Shown piece after piece: positions 1 to 6,066 of a stretch of 9,964 nt of DNA. A model generated the notes under the pieces. The model had not been told where the DNA came from. It saw only the letters and a list, made by a program, of their open reading frames with translations, and did no database searches. Source of the stretch: an uncultured Chthoniobacterales bacterium (GTDB lineage Bacteria; Verrucomicrobiota; Verrucomicrobiia; Chthoniobacterales; CAKUMP01); assembly GCA_934667795.1 (NCBI GenBank), contig CAKUMP010000068.1, positions 1-9,964 of the forward strand, given 5' to 3'. Each line of letters begins with the position of its first letter. Within the stretch, counting starts at the first letter, position 1. The position numbers were made by a program, and so were the translations under genes.

Positions 1-869
1 ATGGCCACCTGGAGGGCGATAGCATCTGCGATATTGGGTGTCCCGGCCTCGAATTTGTGGGGCAGGGAATTCCATTTGGATTCATAAAAATCCACACGTG
101 AAATCATATCACCACCACCCTGCCAGGGCTGCATTTTTTCCAGAATTTCTTCTCGTCCATATAAAAGCCCGATCCCGGTTGGAGCGCACATTTTATGTCC
201 GGAGAGTGCCAGAAAATCACAGCCTATTGCCTGAACATCCAATGGTGCATGCCCCCCGCTTTGTGCAGCATCCACCAGCGTTGCAGCACCGGCTTCTCGA
301 GCCAGACGGCACATTTCTTCCACTGGATTCACCGTTCCTAATGTATTGGAAATATGTGTGAAGGCACAAATTTTTATCCCGCCTTCATTGAGTTTTGCCT
401 GCATCACCGACAAATCCAGCAGTCCATCATCCCCAGTGATGGGAACATATTCCAATGTTGCCCCTTTTTCTGCGGCAATCAATTGCCATGGGACAATATT
501 ACTATGATGCTCCATCTCGGTCAGAAGAATTTTATCTCCTGCTTTTAAAAATTCCCGGCCCCAGGAATAGGCAACCAGATTGATTGCCTCCGTTGTCCCA
601 CGTGTAAAAATAATCTCTGATGAACGTTTCGCATTTAAAAATTTTACTGCTCGTTTACGGGTGCCTTCGTATGCCATCGTCGCTTTCATACTCAAAGTAT
701 GAATCCCCCGGTGCACATTACTGTTATATTCCTGGTAATAATCTACCAATGACTGAATCACCCTGCGTGGTTTCTGACTCGTTGCTGCATTATCGAAATA
801 AATCAGCGGATTCCCCTGAATCTCCTGATCCAGAATAGGAAATTCTTTCCGAATTGCCTGTTCATCCAC
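1..869 (-). CDS. sufS: Cysteine desulfurase, SufS type (5' part, cut by window edge)
   Basis: PLP-dependent class V aminotransferase-fold enzyme that takes sulfur from L-cysteine as a persulfide for cytosolic Fe-S cluster assembly. The visible 289 codons contain the N-terminal FPIL...YFDNAATSQKP signature (about residues 10-34), the HHSNIVPW motif that stacks on PLP (121-128), DAAQS (200-204) and the Schiff-base lysine in LSGHKM. Counting from the GTG at 869, that lysine is residue 226, the same number as in E. coli SufS. The start is chosen for this and because AGGAAGG lies 5 bases upstream. In-frame ATGs at 896 and 902 have weaker upstream signals. The C-terminal part with the catalytic cysteine loop is outside the window. 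The gene lies 62 bases downstream of the multi-pass membrane gene in the same direction and may be cotranscribed with it; other suf genes are not visible. The SufS group is favoured over IscS because of the overall motif set. Confidence 0.93.
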   Translation of the reverse strand, partial: MDEQAIRKEFPILDQEIQGNPLIYFDNAATSQKPRRVIQSLVDYYQEYNSNVHRGIHTLSMKATMAYEGTRKRAVKFLNAKRSSEIIFTRGTTEAINLVAYSWGREFLKAGDKILLTEMEHHSNIVPWQLIAAEKGATLEYVPITGDDGLLDLSVMQAKLNEGGIKICAFTHISNTLGTVNPVEEMCRLAREAGAATLVDAAQSGGHAPLDVQAIGCDFLALSGHKMCAPTGIGLLYGREEILEKMQPWQGGGDMISRVDFYESKWNSLPHKFEAGTPNIADAIALQVA

Positions 870-874
870 ATTTA

Positions 875-881
875 CCTTCCT
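875..881 (-). promoter_or_regulatory. Ribosome binding site deciding the sufS start
   Basis: Minus-strand AGGAAGG, 5 bases before GTG at 869. It supports the GTG over the ATG codons at 896 and 902, which have no comparable purine tract. Confidence 0.6.
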
Positions 882-931
882 GCTCAAAGTATCCATATAC
901 ATCTTTCACTATGCGAGAAACTGGCGCAGAA

Positions 932-1930
932 TCAACTATCATTCCCCACGACGGTTTCTCTCTTTTCCCAGCGCCCTGGCGTCCTTTTCCATTTTTTCAT
1001 CAACACCTGCCCCCACTGTGTCCTTTTCTCCCATATCACCCGTAACCAATAAGGTAAGTTCACACAGAAAATAATCAATAGAACTTTGTTATAATAAAAT
1101 CCTAAATGCATAATTTTACTGATGGTTTCGTGCATCGCCAGCAAACTGAGTCCTAAAACCAGTGCCCATCGTCGGTTCAACAATGCCAGTACCGCCCCCA
1201 GTTCCAAAACCAGGCCGCTTCCGAAAAACATCCTGGCCAGGTTCGGGTATTCTCCCATCCACCAGACCATCAACTCGGATTGGGACGAATCCGGTGGATT
1301 TGCCGTATTATGCAGTGCCATTTCGCTGGCTTTCACCAATTGCACCGCAAAATTCGGAACATCCTTAATCCAGTCGCCCTCACTGTTAAGCAATTTCACA
1401 ATTCCCGATACCACATAAACCGCCGCCAGCGCCTGAATCGCTCCGGAAATCCAGCCGTCTCGCAAGTTTTTCCGTAATTCCTGTTTCTCCCGCTTCTTGC
1501 GCAGGGTTTGAAACCACTCCCAATACATCCCCAGAATCTGCCCCAATAAAACCAGTGCTAACACCTGCGTGACATGATTAATCGCCCCCTGGGAGTTGCC
1601 CAATGTCCCTTCCGCAACAATAATCGCAAAAATGATCGGAACGACCACTCGCATCCCATACCCCAGAAAATAAAAAACCAAACTCCCGATAAAGACCCAT
1701 CGAATCGGCTCCATCACAGCCGGATTCGATAAAAAGGTGAAATCCATCCACCTTGCTAACCCGTTCGGCACCGGTTGCCCCCCAAACCCACGGACATAGG
1801 GAAGGCTCTGCGCCAGCAAAAATACCATTCCCACACGCATCCAAAGTGCTTCCCATGCCGTATAGTGAATACGTTCCGGACTGGAAAACTCCCCTATTTT
1901 ACGCCCCCACCATCGAAATCGCTCATTCAC
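932..1930 (-). CDS. Multi-pass membrane protein, HTTM/DoxX-like
   Basis: 332 residues with about seven or eight hydrophobic segments, roughly residues 25-45, 75-92, 95-111, 118-138, 160-182, 236-253, 257-270 and 281-299, so it should sit in the inner membrane. A long non-membrane loop (about 183-230) lies in the middle and a basic tail at the C-terminus (about 300-332). The SGIVKLLNSEGDW segment (175-187) and the MHETISKIMHLGFYYNK segment (266-282) recall HTTM (vitamin K-dependent carboxylase-like) and DoxX-like proteins. I cannot identify catalytic residues, so no reaction is assigned. The start is a GTG that overlaps the upstream gene by 8 bases and has AAGGAG 10 bases before it, so translation of the two genes is probably coupled. 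The product probably works with the single-pass protein encoded just upstream. A remote or convergent resemblance rather than true HTTM membership remains possible. Confidence 0.8.
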   Translation of the reverse strand: MNERFRWWGRKIGEFSSPERIHYTAWEALWMRVGMVFLLAQSLPYVRGFGGQPVPNGLARWMDFTFLSNPAVMEPIRWVFIGSLVFYFLGYGMRVVVPIIFAIIVAEGTLGNSQGAINHVTQVLALVLLGQILGMYWEWFQTLRKKREKQELRKNLRDGWISGAIQALAAVYVVSGIVKLLNSEGDWIKDVPNFAVQLVKASEMALHNTANPPDSSQSELMVWWMGEYPNLARMFFGSGLVLELGAVLALLNRRWALVLGLSLLAMHETISKIMHLGFYYNKVLLIIFCVNLPYWLRVIWEKRTQWGQVLMKKWKRTPGRWEKRETVVGNDS

Positions 1931-2447
1931 TACTCTGGATCTCCTTCCGTCCTAACAATTCCGTCTTCCGAGTCACTTTGTCCTCTTTCATCCGAATCGT
2001 GACCTCATACAGTCGTAATTCTGTCCATGGTCGCTGTACATATTGCATATCCGTCCGATACCCCAAAACCCGCTCCAATGCGATATCAGCAGCTTCTGCT
2101 TTCAGTTCATCTGACAATTTCTTCCGATCTACGCCCGCTTCTTTCGCCAACCGTTTTATTTCCGATTGATAGACTTTTTTTAAGATCGAAGTCCGCATTC
2201 CATAATTATCCACCAATGGTAACGGCCTGTCCTGTTCGTCCGTCACATACAGCATCGTCGTACTTTTTCCGAAATTCGAATACATCGGAAAATTCGAAAA
2301 GGGGTAATTCTCTTTCACTACCAGACACGCTACCCCAATGCATAGAAACACTCCCACACGGAAACCCTTAAACTTTTTAACCCCTTTATTAAACAGTTTA
2401 CTTAAATCCTTGCATATCAGAGTTTTAACAGACTCACTAAACCCCAT
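1923..2447 (-). CDS. Single-pass membrane-anchored protein with FPMYS motif, partner of HTTM-like protein
   Basis: 174 residues. A basic N-terminal stretch (about 1-30) is followed by one membrane segment (about 29-44), then the motif ENYPFSNFPMYSNF (46-59), and then a soluble, charged domain (60-174) that probably faces the periplasm. From memory, proteins with a PFSxFPMYS motif just after a single transmembrane helix often sit next to HTTM-like membrane genes; that fits here, but the function of the pair is unknown to me. The gene is first in its direction: the next gene upstream is divergent, 131 bases away. Its 3' end overlaps the following gene by 8 bases. GGAAG lies only a few bases before the chosen ATG. 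No catalytic motif is visible. Confidence 0.82.
   Translation of the reverse strand: MGFSESVKTLICKDLSKLFNKGVKKFKGFRVGVFLCIGVACLVVKENYPFSNFPMYSNFGKSTTMLYVTDEQDRPLPLVDNYGMRTSILKKVYQSEIKRLAKEAGVDRKKLSDELKAEAADIALERVLGYRTDMQYVQRPWTELRLYEVTIRMKEDKVTRKTELLGRKEIQSSE
1941..1946 (-). promoter_or_regulatory. Ribosome binding site for the HTTM-like gene
   Basis: Minus-strand AAGGAG, 10 bases before the GTG at 1930 and inside the end of the upstream coding region. It supports the GTG start and coupled translation of the pair. Confidence 0.6.
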
Positions 2448-2456
2448 TTCTTCCAG

Positions 2457-2484
2457 TATGTATGGAACACCATCATCCTGTCAA
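2457..2484 (-). promoter_or_regulatory. Weak candidate promoter for the membrane-protein pair
   Basis: Minus-strand TTGACA (2479-2484) is a perfect -35 box. The -10 partner 16 bases on is TACATA (2457-2462), which matches TATAAT poorly. It is 9 bases from the ATG at 2447, so the leader would be very short. Only the -35 is convincing. Confidence 0.3.
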
Positions 2485-2543
2485 GAAGACTCCAATGTAT
2501 TGACAAGCCGAGAGCATCAACGTCCCCCACCGCCATACTCTTC

Positions 2544-2572
2544 TTGGTTGTTTAGAGTAATGATGTTAAAAT
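2544..2572 (+). promoter_or_regulatory. Candidate promoter of the dienelactone hydrolase gene
   Basis: TTGGTT (2544-2549), a 17-base spacer and TAAAAT (2567-2572, five of six to consensus). The -10 ends only 6 bases before the ATG at 2579, so transcription would start at or next to the start codon. No Shine-Dalgarno sequence is present, which agrees with a leaderless mRNA. Confidence 0.5.
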
Positions 2573-2578
2573 AAACTC

Positions 2579-3400
2579 ATGACAAAAATTTCTCACTTAT
2601 CCTTGATCTGCGCCTTGGTGATTCCTTTTACATTGGCATTTTCCGCTTCCTTCGCATCGGCAGAAATCCAGACGCGTACGGTCATTTACTCGATTGAGGA
2701 TAAACAGTTTGAAGGATTTTTAGCTCTTCCTGAAAACCTGAAGGAAGGTGAATCCGCACCCGGAGTTCTGATTGTGCATGACTGGATGGGGCTTCAGGAT
2801 GATACCAAAGACCGCGCTATCCAGATCGCTAAACTCGGATATCCTGCATTCGCAGCAGATATTTACGGACAAGGGATTCGCCCCACTTCTTCTGAAGAAG
2901 CCGGCGCACAGGCAGGAAAATACAAGAAAAACACCGATCTTTTCCGCAAACATGTCACAGAAAGCTGGAAAACGATGCTCTCACAACCCGAGTTTGATTC
3001 CACAGCCTCCGTTGCGATCGGGTATTGTTTCGGCGGCACAGGAGTTCTGGAACTCGCTCGCTCCGGCGCAGATATCCAGGGCGTTGTTTCCTTTCATGGT
3101 AATTTAGCGACCGATAAACCTGCTTCCGCACCCGACGCACCAAAAATCACCGCCTCCATTTTTGTCATGCATGGTGCCGTGGATCCATTTGTCCCGGAAT
3201 CGGAAGTCGTTGCATTTATTGAAGAAGTAAATGCCGCGAAGGCCGACTGGCAACTGATTTCCTTCTCCGACGCGGTCCATTCTTTTACAAAGGAAGCCGC
3301 TGGAGACGACCCTTCGACAGGATCCGCCTATAACAAGCAGGCAGATCAACGCTCCTGGGCGTATTTTCAGACATTCCTGAAAGAAATTTCCCAACGATAA
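2579..3400 (+). CDS. Exported dienelactone hydrolase family protein
   Basis: 273-residue alpha/beta hydrolase. The N-terminus (MTKI, then a hydrophobic run to about residue 25, ending SFASA before EIQT) is a typical Sec signal peptide, so the enzyme should act in the periplasm or outside the cell. The catalytic triad of the family is visible: Cys150 in GYCFGG, Asp202 in HGAVDPFVP and His234 in DAVHSF, with the oxyanion-side motif VLIVHDWMG at 63-71. Family members hydrolyse ester or lactone bonds; the true substrate cannot be read from the sequence, and the name should not be taken as proof of dienelactone degradation, since no other catabolic genes are nearby. Length is that of a usual DLH domain plus signal peptide. 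It is transcribed alone, divergent from the membrane-protein pair and convergent with the HAF-like gene. Confidence 0.92.
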   Translation: MTKISHLSLICALVIPFTLAFSASFASAEIQTRTVIYSIEDKQFEGFLALPENLKEGESAPGVLIVHDWMGLQDDTKDRAIQIAKLGYPAFAADIYGQGIRPTSSEEAGAQAGKYKKNTDLFRKHVTESWKTMLSQPEFDSTASVAIGYCFGGTGVLELARSGADIQGVVSFHGNLATDKPASAPDAPKITASIFVMHGAVDPFVPESEVVAFIEEVNAAKADWQLISFSDAVHSFTKEAAGDDPSTGSAYNKQADQRSWAYFQTFLKEISQR

Positions 3401-3411
3401 CCGGGGGTTAT
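3397..3411. terminator. Small hairpin between convergent genes
   Basis: A perfect 6-base stem (ATAACC / GGTTAT) with a GGG loop spans the 7-base gap and contains both stop codons. It could act for either strand but is short and followed by only three T on the plus strand and no T run on the minus strand, so termination is uncertain. Confidence 0.3.
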
Positions 3412-4985
3412 TTATCCATCGCTCTAACAGGCACCAGAAAGACTGCGTGCATTTGACGGGAAGCCGCTTCAATCGCAAATCCCGCCATAAGATTTTGTTC
3501 CGGGCTGATCACCTGTGCTTCCACTGCACTCCATTGCGGCGGATTGCCACAAAGTTCTCGCGTGGTGTGAAACTGTCCATTTCTCCATACTCTTGCGCCC
3601 ACTGGCATTACCAGGGAATTACTGATTGTTCGTGGAGTTCCGGCAAAAGCGGTTCCAAATAAACTTCCGATTTCCTTATACTGTAGATTGCCATGGTTAT
3701 AAGCCACGATTCCTGTGGTTGTTCGGAAATAAGGGCCTTCTCCTTCTCCTACCTGATTCCTGGTCAATCCCTTGATATCTCCCATACTGGCCGGCAACTC
3801 CACCCCTTCCCCTTCTGCAGGCTTCACCCGGCGCACCCCATTCGGATTCACATTCCAGGAAGAAACCTCATCGGCAGCCATCCCCGCCACAAACCCGTCT
3901 TCATTCATCCACACAACCCCAATGCCTGCTTGCTCACCCCCTTCCACATTTTCCACTTTCGTTGTCGATGCCACCTCTTTTGCAATTCCACGGGCTTTCC
4001 AACTCCAATAATCTATTTTTCCCTGCTCTCCACGCCGCCCGAGTTTTACCTCTCCCGTTTGCTTATTCCTGTGCCCCGGTATCATTTCTCCCGTGTCGCG
4101 ATCATAACGTGTCCATTCTGACGTAATAGAAATATGCGCATCTGCATGATAGTAAATCTTCCCACCATCGAAAATTTTCAATACTCCACTGACGCTTTGC
4201 AGAAAAGGAAATTCCCAGGTCGGGGCTGCTCCGCCATAAATGTCCATATTCAACAACCCACAGCTTTCCAGAAATAATTTCTGCACATCCTGATACACCG
4301 GCAAGACCAAACCTAACGATTCTATATTCATCACCGCTCCCAACACCATGGTTTCGATCTGATAAGCTTCCTTCCATACGGATACCCCACCCCATCCTTC
4401 CCGTCGCCAAACCCGGTAATTCCATCGAGAAAAAATCGTCATGGACTCATCTGTTATAACGGAATTCTCATTCACCAGTACATCCCCCACATACACACTT
4501 CCATCCGGTAAAATTCCGGAAAAAAAATCTCCGGCACCAAGTTCACTCATTTTTCCCTCGCACCAGACTCTCCCCACCCCTTTCTCATCGACCAATAACA
4601 CTTCTCCTGCATCATTAATCCCATGCGGCTTGCCCACTTCCTGAAGAATCCCTAAATCCACCACCCTATACGTCACCTCCTCTGATGCCCGAACCCGCAT
4701 CCCTGCATGATCCGGCACCGCATCCTCTGCATCCGAAATCCCATCGCCATCACGGTCCACCGCTTGAGGAGGATCTGTGTTTTCCTGTGCAATTTTAGCG
4801 GTTTCAAGGTTTTCAACGCTATGTTTTTTTACATCGGGAGCATCGATTGTATCACCCGTATCGACCGCATCGTTTAAAACAAAACGCGTCTCAGCCTGTT
4901 TCATCGGGTCTTCCGTTTGTGCTCTCAAGGCACCACACAACAACACACAGAGGCTTACATAATTGAAAAATCGGGGAGATTTCAT
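3408..4985 (-). CDS. Secreted protein with HAF-like repeats and DxDGDG motif
   Basis: 525 residues. The first 22 residues form a signal peptide (hydrophobic VSLCVLLCGAL, likely cleavage after RA). VLLCG does not fit a lipobox well, so a lipoprotein is less likely. An acidic linker (about 25-75) leads to DRDGDGISDAEDAVPD (77-92), like the calcium-binding loops of thrombospondin type 3 repeats. The next segment, YRVVDLGILQEVGKPHGINDAGEVL (106-130, one unit: YRVVDLG, then HGINDAGEVL), matches the pattern of HAF repeats (DLG...GINDxGxV). Degenerate copies follow, for example SGILPDGSVYVGDV, WMNEDGFVAGMA and ISPEQNLMAGFA near the C-terminus. This suggests a beta-rich, possibly propeller-like extracellular protein. 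No enzyme motif is seen and the function is unknown. It is a single gene with its own promoter candidate about 117 bases upstream. Confidence 0.85.
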   Translation of the reverse strand: MKSPRFFNYVSLCVLLCGALRAQTEDPMKQAETRFVLNDAVDTGDTIDAPDVKKHSVENLETAKIAQENTDPPQAVDRDGDGISDAEDAVPDHAGMRVRASEEVTYRVVDLGILQEVGKPHGINDAGEVLLVDEKGVGRVWCEGKMSELGAGDFFSGILPDGSVYVGDVLVNENSVITDESMTIFSRWNYRVWRREGWGGVSVWKEAYQIETMVLGAVMNIESLGLVLPVYQDVQKLFLESCGLLNMDIYGGAAPTWEFPFLQSVSGVLKIFDGGKIYYHADAHISITSEWTRYDRDTGEMIPGHRNKQTGEVKLGRRGEQGKIDYWSWKARGIAKEVASTTKVENVEGGEQAGIGVVWMNEDGFVAGMAADEVSSWNVNPNGVRRVKPAEGEGVELPASMGDIKGLTRNQVGEGEGPYFRTTTGIVAYNHGNLQYKEIGSLFGTAFAGTPRTISNSLVMPVGARVWRNGQFHTTRELCGNPPQWSAVEAQVISPEQNLMAGFAIEAASRQMHAVFLVPVRAMDK

Positions 4986-5101
4986 GGGGATATTTGGGAT
5001 GTTCAGGAAAATTTAGGGATAGGGATAAAAAATACGATACAAAAATCAAAACCGGCCACATTCGCCAGCCATGGAAACAATTTCGGGTTAGTAATTTTTA
5101 T

Positions 5102-5130
5102 ATTAAAGCCGAACCCCTTGCCTGCGTCAA
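5102..5130 (-). promoter_or_regulatory. Candidate promoter of the HAF-like secreted protein gene
   Basis: On the minus strand TTGACG (5125-5130), a 17-base spacer and TTTAAT (5102-5107), with an AT-rich tract upstream that could act as an UP element. It leaves a leader of roughly 110 bases before the ATG at 4985, in which I see no clear Shine-Dalgarno sequence. Next to it, AATAAAAAA (5129-5137) and TTTTTTATT (5143-5151) form an AT-only inverted repeat. Confidence 0.5.
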
Positions 5131-5221
5131 TAAAAAAGTTGATTTTTTATTAAATTTTATCTGAAAAACATAAGCTAAAGCTAATATTGTTAGTGTAGGT
5201 TATAAGAATGCGTATATTTTT

Positions 5222-5281
5222 GCCGAACATCAAGGCTCAGGCACGGGCGATAGCCTGTTGCCTGTATCCACTTGTTCGGGC
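5222..5281 (-). repeat. 60-base imperfect hairpin, attC-like layout
   Basis: Outer arms CCGAACA (5223-5229) and TGTTCGG (5273-5279) are perfectly complementary. Inside, AGGC (5233-5236) pairs with GCCT (5260-5263) and CAGGC (5238-5242) with GCCTG (5253-5257), separated by small bulges, with a 10-base loop (5243-5252). Seven-base outer boxes, an unpaired spacer, an inner stem with bulged bases and a total near 60 bases resemble an integron attC site. The core GTTCGGC departs from the GTTRRRY consensus at one base and the spacers are unequal (3 and 9). It overlaps the last codons and stop of the antitoxin gene. It could instead be a terminator-like or dispersed repeat. Confidence 0.4.
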
Positions 5282-5418
5282 TTAGTGCGCTGTTTTGTCT
5301 GTTTTCTGGCTTTGTGTGCTTTCCGCGCCCATTCGTATATCCTTTGACGATCATATCCATGCTCTTCTGCAAGTGCAGCGCGAGCCTTTCTGACTTCGTC
5401 AATTAGTGTATTCGTCAT
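5230..5418 (-). CDS. Presumed antitoxin of a PIN-domain toxin module
   Basis: 62 residues, starting MTNTLIDEVRKARAALAEEH and continuing GYDRQRIYEWARKAHKARKQ. Small proteins with this pattern (a leading acidic/hydrophobic helix, I/L-DE-V-R-ARxxLAEE, then a Y/F-D-xxRI segment and a basic tail) commonly follow PIN toxins of the ETT...SYL type. From that context I infer that it neutralises the toxin and may help autoregulate the operon. Its ATG overlaps the toxin's stop codon as ATGA (5415-5418), a usual sign of coupled translation. The last 13 or so residues (VDTGNRLSPVPEP) are encoded inside the hairpin at 5222-5281 and may be an accidental extension; related antitoxins may end earlier. No DNA-binding fold can be recognised by eye. 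Confidence 0.7.
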   Translation of the reverse strand: MTNTLIDEVRKARAALAEEHGYDRQRIYEWARKAHKARKQTKQRTKPEQVDTGNRLSPVPEP

Positions 5419-5893
5419 GGCTTAAACTTGGTTAAGGTTATCGGAGTGCAAACGATCGGAACATGCAGACTGTGATAGTGACAATAATCCATCAGTTCTT
5501 TCTGCAACACTGAGTTCGCCAGATGTGTGCAATTCCACGTTATAAGGTAATCTATCCTGTGTAATATAGCAAGAGCCAAATGGGATGCATCCGTGTGAGC
5601 CTTAGGAGGCAACTGGAAAAGCCGGATGATCTCAGATTCCAGCAACGGAAACTCCGGTGGAATGGGTAAATCTGGAATATTGCTTAAAAACTGAAGCCTT
5701 CGGGCTGCTGCATTTCTGTCACCGCGCCCGGCCTCATCAAGCGTGAAAACCGACGTATAAAGGCGAAACTGACAACTTTCGTGTGCCCACCAGTGATGGG
5801 TTAGCAAAACTGATCGGCCGCGATATTCTGATCACTGCTCGGTCTGGCTGCCAAATAACTTGGGATCGTGGTTTCTATGTAAACGCTTTGCAC
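5415..5893 (-). pseudogene. PIN-domain (VapC-like) toxin, frameshifted
   Basis: PIN toxins are metal-dependent RNases that cleave RNA and stop growth unless bound by their antitoxin. Reading from GTG at 5893 gives MQSVYIETTIPSYLAARPSS (then DQNIAADQFC and a stop), a textbook N-terminus of the family with the first acidic residue (E7). The rest of the domain is in another frame: LLTHHWWAHES, YTSVFTLDEAGRGD (acidic residue), KAHTDASHLALA (acidic residue), DYLITWNCTHLAN and VPIVCTP, to the stop at 5415. The two parts join at a run of four T on the minus strand (5806-5809); one extra T would give Q-F-L-L-T and a 159-residue protein of normal family length. The intact downstream part alone (from TTG at 5807) lacks the N-terminal strand and its acidic residue, so it should be inactive. 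A sequencing error or programmed slip is the alternative to true decay. Confidence 0.82.
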
Positions 5894-5902
5894 AGAGACA
5901 AC

Positions 5903-6031
5903 TTAATTCTGCTTCGTCATTAAGTAAAGCGAACAGGCTGGAAGCATTGGGTGTCTGAACGTCCACGCATCAATGACGACTTTGTCGTGTTTTTTTGCGT
6001 CCTTCTTGGTTTTATGCGCCTTCTTAACCCA
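5903..6031 (-). pseudogene. Remnant resembling the C-terminal part of the antitoxin
   Basis: A 43-codon open stretch without a start codon, bounded by stops, reads WVKKAHKTKKDAKKHDK and so on. It aligns with residues WARKAHKARKQTKQRTK of the antitoxin at 5230-5418 (identical W, K, A, H, K and K positions), and the DNA also matches in patches such as TGGG, GC-CA and AAA-CCA. The N-terminal half is missing. The stretch ends 9 bases before the toxin's GTG start. It looks like what is left of a second, older module of the same kind. The alignment was made by eye over about 17 residues rich in lysine, so chance similarity is possible. Confidence 0.45.
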
Positions 6032-6066
6032 CTATCAGAAACTTGGATTAAAAGCGATGACGACTC

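Noticed and set aside
1753..2169. 138-codon plus-strand frame across the membrane-protein pair
   Set aside because: It crosses the overlap of two coupled minus-strand genes with membrane segments and a good ribosome site; it is a shadow frame.
3693..4121. 142-codon plus-strand frame within the secreted-protein gene
   Set aside because: It is antisense to a long frame with a signal peptide and repeat motifs; its own translation is low-complexity and has no recognisable domain.
5190..5402. 70-codon minus-strand frame overlapping the antitoxin in another phase
   Set aside because: It runs through the antitoxin gene and the hairpin; the other frame has the family-like sequence and the ATGA overlap with the toxin.
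5929..5960. Second attC-like site upstream of the toxin (GTTCGCT at the end of a partly similar stretch on the minus strand)
   Set aside because: There is no complementary outer arm upstream of it, so no hairpin of the kind seen at 5222-5281 can form.
5976..5996. Plus-strand hairpin ACGAC/GTCGT with a TTT loop, followed by seven T, like an intrinsic terminator
   Set aside because: The stem has only 5 pairs and no plus-strand gene ends near it; it lies within the antitoxin-like remnant read on the other strand.
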